Source: Marivita sp046592965
GTDB lineage: Bacteria > Pseudomonadota > Alphaproteobacteria > Rhodobacterales > Rhodobacteraceae
Reading direction: 5' to 3'
Length of the DNA: 64,000 bases
Assembly (NCBI RefSeq): GCF_046592965.1
Contig: NZ_JBISBV010000005.1
Coordinates: forward strand, 205,101 to 269,100
Under the pieces are notes generated by a model. The model had not been told where the DNA came from. It made no database searches and was given only the letters and a program-made list of their open reading frames with translations. Below, one piece after another: positions 1-8,788 of this stretch. The stretch's first letter is position 1; each line of letters begins with the position of its first letter. The translations under genes were made by a program, and so were the position numbers.

Positions 1-242
1 GGCTCAATCCGCATGTCTATCTCGACACGGTCGTTCTGCTGGGCGCCGTGGCGGCGCAATATGACAACCGGCTGAACTTTGCGCTGGGCGCGATGAGCGC
101 CAGCTTCGTGTTCTTCTTTGCGCTCGGGTATGGCGCTCGGCTTCTTGCGCCGCTGTTTGCCAAACCAAGGGCGTGGCAGGTCCTCGATGTCGTCATCGGG
201 CTGGTCATGTGGGCGATCGCTGCCAAACTGCTGCTGATGTAA
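1..242 (+). CDS. LysE/ArgO-type amino acid exporter, C-terminal part (5' end cut by window)
   Basis: The reading frame is open from the window edge (first full codon at position 3) and ends at TAA 240-242. The start is missing; the GTG at 48 is an internal Val codon. The visible ~79 residues begin LNPHVYLDTVVLLG, which matches the conserved Asn-Pro-x-x-x-x-Asp segment of LysE/ArgO (YggA) exporters of basic amino acids. Two hydrophobic stretches follow (around FVFFFALGYGARLL and VVIGLVMWAIAAKLLLM), the latter being the usual last membrane helix. These are inner-membrane carriers that export lysine, arginine or related amino acids; the substrate cannot be told from this fragment. The next gene, also a permease, starts 53 bases downstream on the same strand. 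Confidence 0.8.
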   Translation, partial: LNPHVYLDTVVLLGAVAAQYDNRLNFALGAMSASFVFFFALGYGARLLAPLFAKPRAWQVLDVVIGLVMWAIAAKLLLM

Positions 243-294
243 ACCGCATGGGCCCGCCCTTGCGTTTCGCACCTACATCCGTTCCAGTGCAGCC

Positions 295-1212
295 ATGACA
301 ACATCCGCCCCACCCGTCACAGCCAGCAACCCGCTCAAGGGCATCCTCTGGATGGTGGTGACGGGCATCTGCTTTGTTGCCGTCACGGCCTTGGTCAAGA
401 CGTTGGGCGGACGGGTTCCGGCGGCGCAATCCGCGTTTCTGCGCTATCTGATGGGGCTGGTCTTTCTCGCGCCGGTCTGGCGACAATTGACCCAGGTGCG
501 GCTCACGCCGCGCCAGCAGCGCCTGTTTGCCGGACGCGGGGTCGTGCACACGCTTGGCGTGATCCTGTGGTTTTACGCCATGAGCCGCATCCCCATCGCC
601 GAGGTCACGGCGATGAATTATCTCAACCCGGTTTATGTCACGATCCTTGCGGTGTTCGTGCTGGGCGAAAAGCTGGCCCTGCGCCGGGCGATGGCTGTTG
701 TGGCCGCGCTCATCGGGGCGTTGATCATCCTGCGGCCCGGTTTTCGCGAACTTGATCCGGGCCATATCGCGATGCTCGTCACGGCATTGCTGTTCGCGTT
801 CAGCTATCTGACGACCAAGATCCTGTCCGACGAGGTGCCCGCTACGGTGATCGTCGCGGTGCTCTCGATCACCGTGACGATTGGGCTTGCGCCATTTGCG
901 GCCGCCGTCTGGGTCGCACCGGGACTGTGGGATATCGCCATTCTCGCCGCTGTTGCCTGTTTCGCAACAGCGGGGCATTTCACCATGACGCTGGCCTTTG
1001 CCGCCGCCCCCGTGACCGTCACCCAGCCGGTCACGTTCCTGCAATTGATCTGGTCCGTCGCCATCGGAGCGCTGTTTTTCAGCGAACCTGTGGACCCTTG
1101 GGTGATCCTTGGCGGCACCGTCATCATGCTTGCCGTGGCCTTTATTACATGGCGCGAAGCGGTGTTGCGGCGGGCGCGCATCACTCCGGTCGTTAACGAA
1201 GCCAAAGGCTGA
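295..1212 (+). CDS. DMT-superfamily (EamA/RhaT-like) permease
   Basis: This 305-residue protein has the size and pattern of drug/metabolite transporters: ten predicted hydrophobic helices forming two repeated EamA halves. The first half carries the typical AVTALVKTL and RYLMGLVFLAPVWR segments, and the first repeat ends in VFVLGEKLALRRAMAVVAALIGALIILRPG (only part quoted here as signature region). The second half has the parallel FFSEPVDPWVILGGTVIM segment. The role is transport of an unknown small metabolite across the inner membrane. The ATG at 295 has no strong Shine-Dalgarno sequence but gives a standard N-terminus with a short cytoplasmic tail. It may be co-transcribed with the upstream exporter fragment. 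Confidence 0.85.
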   Translation: MTTSAPPVTASNPLKGILWMVVTGICFVAVTALVKTLGGRVPAAQSAFLRYLMGLVFLAPVWRQLTQVRLTPRQQRLFAGRGVVHTLGVILWFYAMSRIPIAEVTAMNYLNPVYVTILAVFVLGEKLALRRAMAVVAALIGALIILRPGFRELDPGHIAMLVTALLFAFSYLTTKILSDEVPATVIVAVLSITVTIGLAPFAAAVWVAPGLWDIAILAAVACFATAGHFTMTLAFAAAPVTVTQPVTFLQLIWSVAIGALFFSEPVDPWVILGGTVIMLAVAFITWREAVLRRARITPVVNEAKG

Positions 1213-1333
1213 ATGCGGAGTCACCTTTTGGCCGCAATCACTGTTTCCATTCCGGCAAAAAACCTCTGTTGTTGCTCATTTCGGCCGTACTCTGCCGCGA
1301 AAAGGTAAACTGGTAACGTACGAGGAGACACCC

Positions 1334-1531
1334 ATGTTTGCTGAAATGAACACACCCACCGATCTCGGTGAATTGCGCCACTTTCTTGTGGCCGAGCGCC
1401 AGAAAACACTGTCGGATACGGAATGGAAATTCCGCCTGCGCGGCTACGGCTTCCACGTCAAGCGCGTCTCGGACGGCGTGATGGTTGCGCGTATTCCGAA
1501 GAACGAAATTCTCGGCTGCGTCAAAATGTAA
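1334..1531 (+). CDS. Small conserved-looking protein of unknown function (65 aa)
   Basis: The ATG at 1334 has a good ribosome binding site (GAGGAGAC) seven bases upstream, which favours this start over a longer in-frame extension back to 1109 that would overlap the permease gene. The 65-residue product is soluble and charged, with one half rich in Arg/Lys (KFRLRGYGFHVKRVSDG). I recognise no domain. A rho-independent terminator directly follows the stop codon, so this is probably a monocistronic unit with its own promoter in the 120-base gap upstream. The combination of ribosome binding site and terminator supports a real gene; its function is unknown. Confidence 0.65.
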   Translation: MFAEMNTPTDLGELRHFLVAERQKTLSDTEWKFRLRGYGFHVKRVSDGVMVARIPKNEILGCVKM

Positions 1532-1537
1532 GACGAC

Positions 1538-1565
1538 AGGCTGCCGGGACACGGCGGCCTTTTTT
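1538..1565 (+). terminator. Rho-independent terminator after the 65-aa gene
   Basis: AGGCTGCCG and CGGCGGCCT pair (one G-U wobble) around a short GGGACA loop, and the stem runs into a six-T tract. It lies seven bases after the stop codon. Confidence 0.8.
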
Positions 1566-1615
1566 GCATCACTTGCGGCTCGCACCGGGCGCGGAGCTTT
1601 GCTATAGCGCGCGCC

Positions 1616-2068
1616 ATGATGAGATATATCGACATTCCGCCGATCTGGCTGTTCGCGGCGCTGTTGCTGGCATGGCTGCAAAAGACATATGCCAGCTTTG
1701 GTCTGAGCTTCGGGCCGGTCTGGGCCGATCTGCTGGGCGGGCTGCTTGTCGGGGCCGGGCTGGTGCTGATGGCGTTGGCGGTTTACGAGATGCGCCGTCA
1801 CCGCACGACGATCATGCCTCATCAAGATGCCTCGGCGCTTGTGACCTCGGGCATCTACTCGCGCAGTCGCAACCCCATCTACGTCGCCGATTCGCTTATT
1901 CTCGCCGGAATGATCCTCTATTGGGACGCCGTGTTGTCGCTCCCGTTGATTCCGATTTTTGTCTGGTGGATCGAAAAGCACTTCATCCTCGCAGAGGAAA
2001 AGCGCCTGCGGCGCAACTTTCGTGCGGATTTTGCCCGATATGAGAAACAAACGCGCCGCTGGCTCTAG
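1616..2068 (+). CDS. Isoprenylcysteine carboxyl methyltransferase-like membrane protein
   Basis: The 150-residue integral membrane protein belongs by pattern to the ICMT/PEMT-like methyltransferase family. It has N-terminal hydrophobic helices, then the family signature LVTSGIYSRSRNPIYVAD around residues 80-97 and a C-terminal EEKRLRRNF...YEKQTRRW block. In family members these cytosolic-face segments bind S-adenosylmethionine and the substrate. Bacterial members methylate diverse, mostly unknown lipid-like substrates, so a precise reaction cannot be assigned. Two adjacent ATGs (1616 and 1619) are possible starts; neither has an obvious Shine-Dalgarno sequence. Confidence 0.8.
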   Translation: MMRYIDIPPIWLFAALLLAWLQKTYASFGLSFGPVWADLLGGLLVGAGLVLMALAVYEMRRHRTTIMPHQDASALVTSGIYSRSRNPIYVADSLILAGMILYWDAVLSLPLIPIFVWWIEKHFILAEEKRLRRNFRADFARYEKQTRRWL

Positions 2069-2204
2069 CCGTCTGCGACCAACTGTTCTAAACGGACGGC
2101 TGGCAGTGCGCGCTTATTGTGCGTTTTAGGTCAGGACTATAGACCCATCCACGGAAAACATGCCGCTACGGCACGTCGCAACGAAGCATAGGGGGACGGC
2201 TCAG

Positions 2205-3776
2205 GTGAAAATCGGGACGCCAAAAGAAGTGAAGAAGGGCGAGGCACGCGTTGCCATGACCCCGGATTCCGCCCGTCAGCTGCAAAAGCTGGGGTATGAC
2301 TGTATCATCGAAAGCGGCGCGGGTGACGCGGCGGGATATAACGATGCGGCGTATAAGGACGCTGGCGTCGAGATCGCCAAGACCGCAGCGGCGCTTTGGA
2401 CCGCGTCCGACGTGATCGCCAAGGTCGCCCCTCCCACCGATACCGAGGTCAAGCGCACCCGCGACGGGCAGTTGCTGATCTCGTTCTTCTACCCGGCGCA
2501 GAACGAAAAGCTGATGAAGCAGGCCGCCAACAAAGGCGCCAGCGTGATCGCGATGGACATGGTGCCGCGCATTTCGCGCGCCCAGAAGATGGACGCGCTG
2601 TCCTCGATGGCCAATATCGCCGGCTACCGCGCGGTGATCGAGGCCGGCAACAATTTCGGACGGTTCTTCACCGGACAGGTGACTGCCGCCGGCAAGGTGC
2701 CACCCGCCAAGGTTCTGGTGGTCGGTGCAGGCGTGGCCGGTCTTGCCGCGATCGGTACGTCCACCGCCCTTGGTGCCATGACCTACGCGTTTGACGTGCG
2801 CCCCGAAGTGGCCGAGCAGGTCGAATCGATGGGCGCGGAATTCGTCTTTCTCGACTTTGACGAGGAGCAGCAGGACGGCTCTGCCACCGGTGGCTATGCC
2901 GCCGTCTCCAGCCCTGAATTCGCCGCGGCACAACTGGCCAAGTTCCGCGAACTGGCGCCCGAGATGGACATCGTGATCACCACCGCGCTGATCCCCAACC
3001 GCGAGGCACCCGAGCTTTGGACCAAGGATATGGTCGAGAGCATGAAGCCCGGTTCGGTGATCGTTGACCTTGCCGCAGAAAAGGGCGGCAACTGCAAACT
3101 GACCGTGAAGGATGAAAAGATCGTCACCGACAACGGCGTGACGATCATCGGATACACCGATTTCCCGTCGCGTATGGCGACGCAATCGTCCAACCTTTAC
3201 GCCAACAACATCCGCCACATGATGTTCGACCTCACGCCCGACAAGGACGGTCAGGTCAATCACAACATGGAGGATGATGTCATTCGCGGTGCAACCATCG
3301 CCCATGACAACGCCGTGACCTTCCCGCCGCCGCCGCCGAAAATCGCGGCAATTGCGGCCAAGCCGAAGGAAAAGGTCAAGGAACTGACCCCGGAAGAGCG
3401 CCGCGCCAATGAAGTGGCCGCGTTCAAGGCACAGACCAAACAGCAGGTCGGCCTGCTTGCCCTTGGCGGCGCGCTGGTTCTGGCCGTCGGCCTTGTCGCC
3501 CCGGCCAGCTTCATGCAGCACTTCATCGTCTTCGTTCTGTCGGTCTTCATCGGCTTCCAGGTGATCTGGGGCGTCGCGCATTCGCTGCACACGCCACTGA
3601 TGGCGGTGACGAACGCGATCTCCTCGATCATCATCCTCGGAGCGCTGATCCAGATCGGATCGAACTCGTGGCTGATCATGCTGCTGGCCGCGCTGGGCAT
3701 CTTCATGGCCGCGATCAACATTTTCGGCGGCTTTCTCGTCACGCGGCGCATGCTCGCCATGTTCCAGAAATCCTAA
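2205..3776 (+). CDS. pntA: NAD(P) transhydrogenase subunit alpha
   Basis: This is the alpha subunit of the proton-translocating transhydrogenase, which uses the proton motive force to move hydride from NADH to NADP+ in the inner membrane. The N-terminal ~370 residues form the NAD(H)-binding domain I, beginning VKIGTPKEVKKGEARVAMTP, with the nucleotide-binding loop GAGVAGLAAIG near residue 174. A proline-rich linker (PPPPPK, about residue 376) leads to a C-terminal part with about four membrane helices. I choose GTG 2205 because GGGGGA lies eight bases upstream and the protein then starts exactly where the family does; ATG 2160 would add 15 unusual residues. The 524-residue length is close to E. 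coli PntA (510). pntB follows after 12 bases. Confidence 0.97.
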   Translation: MKIGTPKEVKKGEARVAMTPDSARQLQKLGYDCIIESGAGDAAGYNDAAYKDAGVEIAKTAAALWTASDVIAKVAPPTDTEVKRTRDGQLLISFFYPAQNEKLMKQAANKGASVIAMDMVPRISRAQKMDALSSMANIAGYRAVIEAGNNFGRFFTGQVTAAGKVPPAKVLVVGAGVAGLAAIGTSTALGAMTYAFDVRPEVAEQVESMGAEFVFLDFDEEQQDGSATGGYAAVSSPEFAAAQLAKFRELAPEMDIVITTALIPNREAPELWTKDMVESMKPGSVIVDLAAEKGGNCKLTVKDEKIVTDNGVTIIGYTDFPSRMATQSSNLYANNIRHMMFDLTPDKDGQVNHNMEDDVIRGATIAHDNAVTFPPPPPKIAAIAAKPKEKVKELTPEERRANEVAAFKAQTKQQVGLLALGGALVLAVGLVAPASFMQHFIVFVLSVFIGFQVIWGVAHSLHTPLMAVTNAISSIIILGALIQIGSNSWLIMLLAALGIFMAAINIFGGFLVTRRMLAMFQKS

Positions 3777-3788
3777 GGAGGCCGCATC

Positions 3789-5285
3789 ATGGAATTCGGA
3801 TTCACCATTGCGGCCTATGCGGTCGCTGCTGTTCTCTTCATCCTGTCGCTGGGCGGGCTGTCCAACCAGGAAAGCGCCAAGCGCGCGGTCTGGTACGGCA
3901 TCGTCGGCATGGCCATCGCGGTTCTGGCCACGATATTCGGGCCGGGGCAGGGGCTTTGGGTTGTCTCGCTGGTGCTGATCGCGCTGGGCGCGGCAGTGGG
4001 CTACCAACTCGCCACGCGCGTGCAAATGACCCAGATGCCCGAGCTTGTGGCCATCATGCACAGCCTCGTCGGCCTGGCTGCGGTGTTTGTCGGCTTCAAC
4101 GCCGATCTGATGATCAACCACATCGCGGGCGTCTATGAAGCCAACGCGCTCATTCTCGGTGCCGTCGGACCTGACGGCTACACGGCCATCGGCCTGCCAA
4201 GGGAAATCTATGACGGCCTGTCCTCCTTCGGAAAGCTGATCGCCAAGAAATCCTCGGTCGAGATCACCATTCTGCGGGTGGAACTGGTGCTTGGCATCTG
4301 GATCGGTGCCGTGACGTTCACCGGCTCGGTGGTTGCCTATGGCAAACTGGCCGGCAAGGTCGACACCTCGGCCAAGAAACTGCCGGGCGGGCACCTCCTC
4401 AACGCCGGCGCTGCGGCGCTGTCGCTGATCCTGGCGCTGATGTATCTCGGCGGCTCCGGAAGCTGGACGTTGATCCTGTTGACGCTTCTGGCCCTGTTTA
4501 TCGGTTACCATCTGATCATGGGGATCGGCGGCGCGGACATGCCGGTCGTGGTCTCCATGCTCAACAGCTATTCCGGCTGGGCTGCTGCGGCCATCGGCTT
4601 CAGCCTCGGCAATGATCTTCTGATCGTGGTCGGTGCGCTGGTCGGCTCCTCGGGTGCGATCCTCAGCTACATCATGTGCAAGGCGATGAACCGGTCGTTC
4701 ATCAGCGTGATCCTTGGGGGCTTTGGCGGCCCCGCGGGCGAACAGATGGCGGTCGAGGGCGAACAGGTTCCCATCGACGCCGACGGCGTGGCGCAAGCGC
4801 TCGACGAGGCCGACAGCATCATCATCATCCCCGGCTACGGCATGGCGGTGGCGCAGGCGCAGCAGAACGTCGCCGAACTCACCCGCCGTCTGCGCGCCAA
4901 GGGCAAATCGGTGCGCTTTGCCATCCACCCCGTCGCGGGCCGCTTGCCCGGTCACATGAACGTGCTGCTGGCCGAGGCGAAGGTGCCCTACGACATCGTG
5001 CTGGAGATGGACGAGATCAACGATGACTTCCCGAACACGGATGTCGCCATCGTCATCGGCTCGAACGACATCGTGAACCCGGCCGCACAGGACGATCCCA
5101 ACAGCCCCATCGCCGGGATGCCGGTCCTCGAAGTGTGGAAGGCCAAGCAGGTCTTCGTCTCCAAGCGGGGGCAGGGCACCGGCTATTCCGGCATCGAGAA
5201 CCCGCTGTTCTTCAAGGACAATACGCGGATGTTCTATGGCGATGCCAAGAAATCGCTGGACGATCTGCTGACCCGGATCGACTAG
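3789..5285 (+). CDS. pntB: NAD(P) transhydrogenase subunit beta
   Basis: The beta subunit completes the transhydrogenase encoded with pntA. Residues 1 to about 300 hold eight or nine membrane helices (domain II, the proton channel), including VAIMHSLVGLAAVFVGFNA, with the conserved His used in proton translocation. From about residue 340 the soluble NADP(H)-binding domain III begins, with IIIIPGYGMAVAQAQ (near 343) and the conserved VIGSNDIVNPAA motif (near 422). The ATG at 3789 has a strong AGGAGG ribosome binding site. The 498-residue length is slightly above the usual ~460. The gene ends at a strong terminator, so pntAB is a two-gene operon supplying NADPH. Confidence 0.97.
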   Translation: MEFGFTIAAYAVAAVLFILSLGGLSNQESAKRAVWYGIVGMAIAVLATIFGPGQGLWVVSLVLIALGAAVGYQLATRVQMTQMPELVAIMHSLVGLAAVFVGFNADLMINHIAGVYEANALILGAVGPDGYTAIGLPREIYDGLSSFGKLIAKKSSVEITILRVELVLGIWIGAVTFTGSVVAYGKLAGKVDTSAKKLPGGHLLNAGAAALSLILALMYLGGSGSWTLILLTLLALFIGYHLIMGIGGADMPVVVSMLNSYSGWAAAAIGFSLGNDLLIVVGALVGSSGAILSYIMCKAMNRSFISVILGGFGGPAGEQMAVEGEQVPIDADGVAQALDEADSIIIIPGYGMAVAQAQQNVAELTRRLRAKGKSVRFAIHPVAGRLPGHMNVLLAEAKVPYDIVLEMDEINDDFPNTDVAIVIGSNDIVNPAAQDDPNSPIAGMPVLEVWKAKQVFVSKRGQGTGYSGIENPLFFKDNTRMFYGDAKKSLDDLLTRID

Positions 5286-5303
5286 GACGCACCCACATCC
5301 TGC

Positions 5304-5334
5304 AAAGCCCCGGCCTTGTGCCGGGGCTTTTTTT
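5304..5334 (+). terminator. Rho-independent terminator of pntAB
   Basis: A perfect ten-base stem AAAGCCCCGG / CCGGGGCTTT with a seven-base loop, followed by a T tract, 19 bases after the pntB stop codon. Confidence 0.93.
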
Positions 5335-5463
5335 GTTGGCGCTGCATGCTGGTTCCCAAGTCTGCATACCAATGTGCACAACTAACATTCTGATAACAAA
5401 CCAACTTTTTCTTTACTTGGCGCGGTCGCGCCCGTATTCCGGCGCAAAGCCCGGAGTGCGCCG

Positions 5464-6762
5464 ATGTCGCCCATTCAAGATCACCCGTTGCGATACGCCC
5501 TGTCCAACGAACTGCACGCGCGGCCCTTCCCGTCGCTTGAGGCTCCCTGTCGCGCCGTCTACCTCGCGGTCAAGCAACCCAAATCCGCCGCCGCACGCGA
5601 CAAATCCCGCGATCTCGATCACCTCAAGGCGCTGCTTGACCGCTATGGCACCGCGCATCCGCAACCCGGCGCCACGCATTTTTCAGGCCGCATCGGGCAG
5701 CACGTTCTCAAATGGGAACAGCATACCGAATTCGTCACCTACACCGTTTTCATCAATGGTCTGTCGAGCCGTCCCTTCGACCCCGCCGACATGGACATCT
5801 TCCCAGAAAACTGGCTGGCGAGCGCACCCGGCGTGCGCATTACCTCGGCCCTGATCCGGGTCGAGGATCGCCCGGACGAGGCGCGCATTGCACACAACCT
5901 TTCCGACTGGTTCGTTCCAGAAAGCCTTGCCGTCAGCCGGGTGCTCGATGACGAGGCCATCGTGGCGGGCGATTTCCGCATCGACCCGGCGGGCCACCTG
6001 CGCTTTGGCGTCTTCGTCAATCCCGGCATCGGCCGCCGCCGGGTGGGGCGCATCGTGCAGCGCCTGTGCGAAATCGAAACCTACAAGACCATGTCGATGC
6101 TCGGCTTCACTAAGGTACGTGAAATCGGCCCCCGCATGGGCGAGATCGACAACGAACTGACCCGGCTGATGGCCGCCATGACAAATGGGGACGGGCAGGA
6201 GGAAGACCGCCTGAAAGCGCTGCTGTCCGTTTCGGCGGAACTGGAATCGCTCTCCGCACAAACCTCGTTCCGCTTCGGGGCCACCGGTGCCTATGAAGCC
6301 ATCGTCGCGCAACGCGTTTCTGTGCTGCGCGAGACCCGCTTCGAGGGTCGCCAGACCTTCGCCGAATTCATGACCCGACGCTACGATCCCGCGATGCGCA
6401 CGGTCAAATCCGCCGAAAACCGGCTCTCGGCCATGGCCGCGCGGGCGGTGCGCGCCGGCGATCTTTTGCGCACGCGGGTCGAGGTCGCGCGCTCCGCGCA
6501 GAACCAACAGCTGCTTGAAGGCATGAACCAACGCGCCGACCTGCAATTGCGCCTGCAAAAAACCGTCGAAGGTCTGTCGGTCGTGGCGATCAGCTACTAT
6601 GCGGTGTCTCTGGTGGGCTATCTGCTCTACCCGATCGCCGAACCCATCGGTGTCAGCAAGGGCACACTCACGGCGCTGGTGACGCTGCCGGTCGTCGGTT
6701 TGGTCTGGCTCGCCATGCACCGCATCCGTCGCAGCGTCGAAGCAAGCGGACCGGAAACCTGA
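5464..6762 (+). CDS. DUF3422 family protein with C-terminal membrane hairpin
   Basis: The 432-residue product begins HPLRYALSNELHARPFP, the characteristic opening of DUF3422 proteins, which are common in alpha- and betaproteobacteria. The middle has the family segments FVNPGIGRRRVGRIVQR and TYKTMSMLGF. A coiled-coil-like region (residues ~320-365) precedes two C-terminal hydrophobic helices (SYYAVSLVGYLLYP and LVTLPVVGLVWLAM). The protein is therefore probably anchored in the inner membrane with a large cytosolic part. Its biochemical role is unknown. The gene is monocistronic: a terminator lies upstream and it converges with ppx, the two separated only by a palindromic repeat. Confidence 0.88.
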   Translation: MSPIQDHPLRYALSNELHARPFPSLEAPCRAVYLAVKQPKSAAARDKSRDLDHLKALLDRYGTAHPQPGATHFSGRIGQHVLKWEQHTEFVTYTVFINGLSSRPFDPADMDIFPENWLASAPGVRITSALIRVEDRPDEARIAHNLSDWFVPESLAVSRVLDDEAIVAGDFRIDPAGHLRFGVFVNPGIGRRRVGRIVQRLCEIETYKTMSMLGFTKVREIGPRMGEIDNELTRLMAAMTNGDGQEEDRLKALLSVSAELESLSAQTSFRFGATGAYEAIVAQRVSVLRETRFEGRQTFAEFMTRRYDPAMRTVKSAENRLSAMAARAVRAGDLLRTRVEVARSAQNQQLLEGMNQRADLQLRLQKTVEGLSVVAISYYAVSLVGYLLYPIAEPIGVSKGTLTALVTLPVVGLVWLAMHRIRRSVEASGPET

Positions 6763-6780
6763 ACCGGCCTCTCTGGTTTC

Positions 6781-6825
6781 AAAATACCTCGGGGGAGCGC
6801 GCACCGCGCGCGGGGGCGGAGCCCC
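6781..6825. repeat. Palindromic intergenic repeat, copy A (AAATACCTCGGGGG type)
   Basis: Starts AAAATACCTCGGGGG, then GCGCGC-ACC-GCGCGC, then GGGGC-GGA-GCCCC directly before the ppx stop codon. The opening and the G-rich closing stem recur at 43571, and a relative lies at 14299. It fills the space between two convergent genes and may serve as a bidirectional terminator. Confidence 0.7.
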
Positions 6826-8382
6826 TCACTCCGATTTCCGGCGCACCACAACGTCGGTTTCGGCGCCGAGCGAGGCCGCCAGAGAGGCAAACCGCGCTTC
6901 CGCCACCTCGCCATAAAGCGGCGCCGATCTCGGGGTCAGCTTGAGCCGCAACAGCTTCTTGCGCGGGTGCCAGTGCAATGCGGTTCCATCCGCGCTCGCA
7001 TCCGACATCCAGAGCATCGCGCCGAACCGCAACGCCTTGCCCAGAACCTCCGCTTCCTGGGTTTCCTTCGCGGAAATCAGCCCCTCAAGGTCTTCAAACC
7101 GCGTGCCCTCGCGCTTGTTCTTGTAACGGTGCAGCAACGCCAGCCCGAGAAACACCCGTTCCGAGTGCTTCAACCCACCCAGATTGGCGCGGGTGGCGTT
7201 GTCAAAGCAGGTCTCGGCACGGTAATCGGGATGTGCGCGCCAGCTGACATCGTGCAACAGGCACGCCGCCTTGACCAAGCGGATGCGCGCGCGATCTGTT
7301 CCGGAAAACAATGGCAAGACAAACCGGTACAGCTTTTTACCAAAGCCCGGCAAACGCGCGTCCTTCGCCTCTGCAAAGCGGCAGGCTTCGATCAGGGGAT
7401 CGCGGTCGCGCAGCTCCTGCGGCATTTGCTCGTAGAGCAGCCCTTCGCGGATACCATAGCTGGAAATCGCGATATCCTTGGGCCGGAATGTGTGCACCAG
7501 CCGTTTCAAGACATCGGCCGCATAGGGCACTAGGCTCATCCGGGCGTTGGAAATGCCACATGCCTGTCGCAAGGCCTCCAAGTCCGTGGTCTTGATGAAC
7601 TTGACCGTCTCGCCAACCGATTTCTTGTCCATCCGGTATTCGTGCAGCACGTGCAACGGGTAGCCGCGACGCAACATGTCAACGCGCGCAATCGCGCGCC
7701 ATGACCCACCGACCAGAAACAACCGGTCGGGTTGCGGCCCCATGTGCTCCGCCAGTTTGTCCATCACGGTCTTGATGTGGGTGTCGCGCCCCTTTTGTCC
7801 GCCCGGCAGATCGCGCAGTTTCAGCGGCCCCAGATTGGAACTGATCCGGCGGCCCACGCGACCCTCGGCCATCTCGGCAAGTTCCATGGACGACCCGCCG
7901 ATGTCGCACACCAGACCATAGCTTCCGGGCCAGCCCAACAGCACACCCTGAGCCGAGAGCCGCGCTTCCTCTTCGCCCCCGATCACCCAGATGCGCAAAC
8001 CCGTCTCGCGCAACACATCGGCGCGAAACTCCGGCCCGTCCTCGGCTTCGCGCACGGCTGCCGTGGCCACGACGGTCAGCGGCGAGAGCTTCATGCCGTC
8101 CGCCAGAGCCTGAAAGCGCATCAGCGCCTTCAAGGCGCGTGCGCGCCCTTCGGGGTTCAGTCGTCCGGTTTCGGACATCCCGGCGCCGAGGCCACACATC
8201 AGTTTTTCGTTGTAGAAATACGCAGGCGAGCGTGCGGCGCCGTCAAACACCACCAGTCGAACCGAGTTCGATCCGATGTCCACCACCCCGACGCGGCTGA
8301 GCGCACGCGCCTTGGGGCCATCGAACAGGGGTCGGCCAAACGGGCTGATCCGGTCTTGCTCGGCTTGCGATAGTTCGCCCAT
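6826..8382 (-). CDS. ppx: Exopolyphosphatase / guanosine pentaphosphatase (Ppx/GppA family)
   Basis: The protein (518 aa) belongs to the ASKHA-fold Ppx/GppA phosphatases that remove terminal phosphate from polyphosphate or hydrolyse pppGpp. The N-terminal phosphate-binding motif GVVDIGSNSVRLVVFDG sits near residue 32, and the second glycine-rich motif LVCDIGGSSMELAE near residue 156. The C-terminal ~200 residues carry the HD-like helical domain with LLHDVSW and HPDYRAE. The ATG at 8382 has a clear GGAGGG ribosome binding site. It lies downstream of ppk1 on the same strand, pairing polyphosphate synthesis with breakdown, although a small gene on the opposite strand sits between them. Polyphosphate is the more likely substrate given this context. 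Confidence 0.93.
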   Translation of the reverse strand: MGELSQAEQDRISPFGRPLFDGPKARALSRVGVVDIGSNSVRLVVFDGAARSPAYFYNEKLMCGLGAGMSETGRLNPEGRARALKALMRFQALADGMKLSPLTVVATAAVREAEDGPEFRADVLRETGLRIWVIGGEEEARLSAQGVLLGWPGSYGLVCDIGGSSMELAEMAEGRVGRRISSNLGPLKLRDLPGGQKGRDTHIKTVMDKLAEHMGPQPDRLFLVGGSWRAIARVDMLRRGYPLHVLHEYRMDKKSVGETVKFIKTTDLEALRQACGISNARMSLVPYAADVLKRLVHTFRPKDIAISSYGIREGLLYEQMPQELRDRDPLIEACRFAEAKDARLPGFGKKLYRFVLPLFSGTDRARIRLVKAACLLHDVSWRAHPDYRAETCFDNATRANLGGLKHSERVFLGLALLHRYKNKREGTRFEDLEGLISAKETQEAEVLGKALRFGAMLWMSDASADGTALHWHPRKKLLRLKLTPRSAPLYGEVAEARFASLAASLGAETDVVVRRKSE

Positions 8383-8525
8383 CTGGCCCTCCGGTCACGT
8401 TGCGCGCACCGTGTCAAAGGCGGCTGCACAGGTCAAGAAAACTTGGCCTGTTTTCCGCGCGATTGTCGTGGCGTCCCCAAGACACCGCTGCCCGGGCGGA
8501 TGATCGGCAGGATCAAAACAAGCAA

Positions 8526-8576
8526 TTGCCAAGCGCGTGCCGGGATGCTATCAAATAGGCATATTCAATACCTATT
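8526..8576 (+). promoter_or_regulatory. Candidate promoter with overlapping dyad upstream of the 51-aa membrane gene
   Basis: TTGCCA (8526-8531), a 17-base spacer and TATCAA (8549-8554) form a plausible sigma-70-type promoter. An inverted repeat AATAGG-N11-CCTATT (8554-8576) overlaps the expected transcription start and is far more AT-rich than its surroundings. It could be an operator or a 5' hairpin just before the ribosome binding site. Confidence 0.45.
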
Positions 8577-8590
8577 AAGGGGTAAATCCG

Positions 8591-8746
8591 ATGACGCTGT
8601 CCGAAGCATTTCTCTGGCCGGGAACCAAGGTATGTGAGCGGCTCGGGGTTGATCCCGAAGGCGAGGCGGGGTTGATCCGCTGGATGATCAACACGTTGGT
8701 CTATCTTGTGGTCAGCCTGATCGTCGTCTGGATCATCGTCGTTTGA
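8591..8746 (+). CDS. Small single-pass membrane protein (51 aa), unknown function
   Basis: ATG 8591 is preceded by AAGGGG at a spacing of eight bases and by a candidate promoter with a dyad. The product is 51 residues: a short soluble head (MTLSEAFLWPGTKVCERLGV), an acidic turn, and one strongly hydrophobic C-terminal helix (residues ~35-51, ending WIIVV). It lies on the opposite strand between ppk1 and ppx, which otherwise run together. I do not recognise the family. The head-plus-anchor layout is typical of small membrane regulators, but nothing here shows a partner. Codon use matches its neighbours. It is short, but the ribosome binding site, promoter and clean membrane helix argue for a real gene. 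Confidence 0.6.
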   Translation: MTLSEAFLWPGTKVCERLGVDPEGEAGLIRWMINTLVYLVVSLIVVWIIVV

Positions 8747-8788
8747 CAATTAGACAGGCGGGTTGATCCAAAAAGCGAAAGCGCGCGG

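Noticed and set aside
2166..5381. 1071-codon minus-strand open frame
   Set aside because: Antisense shadow of pntA and pntB, a product of high GC codon use; no family pattern and the plus-strand genes are certain.
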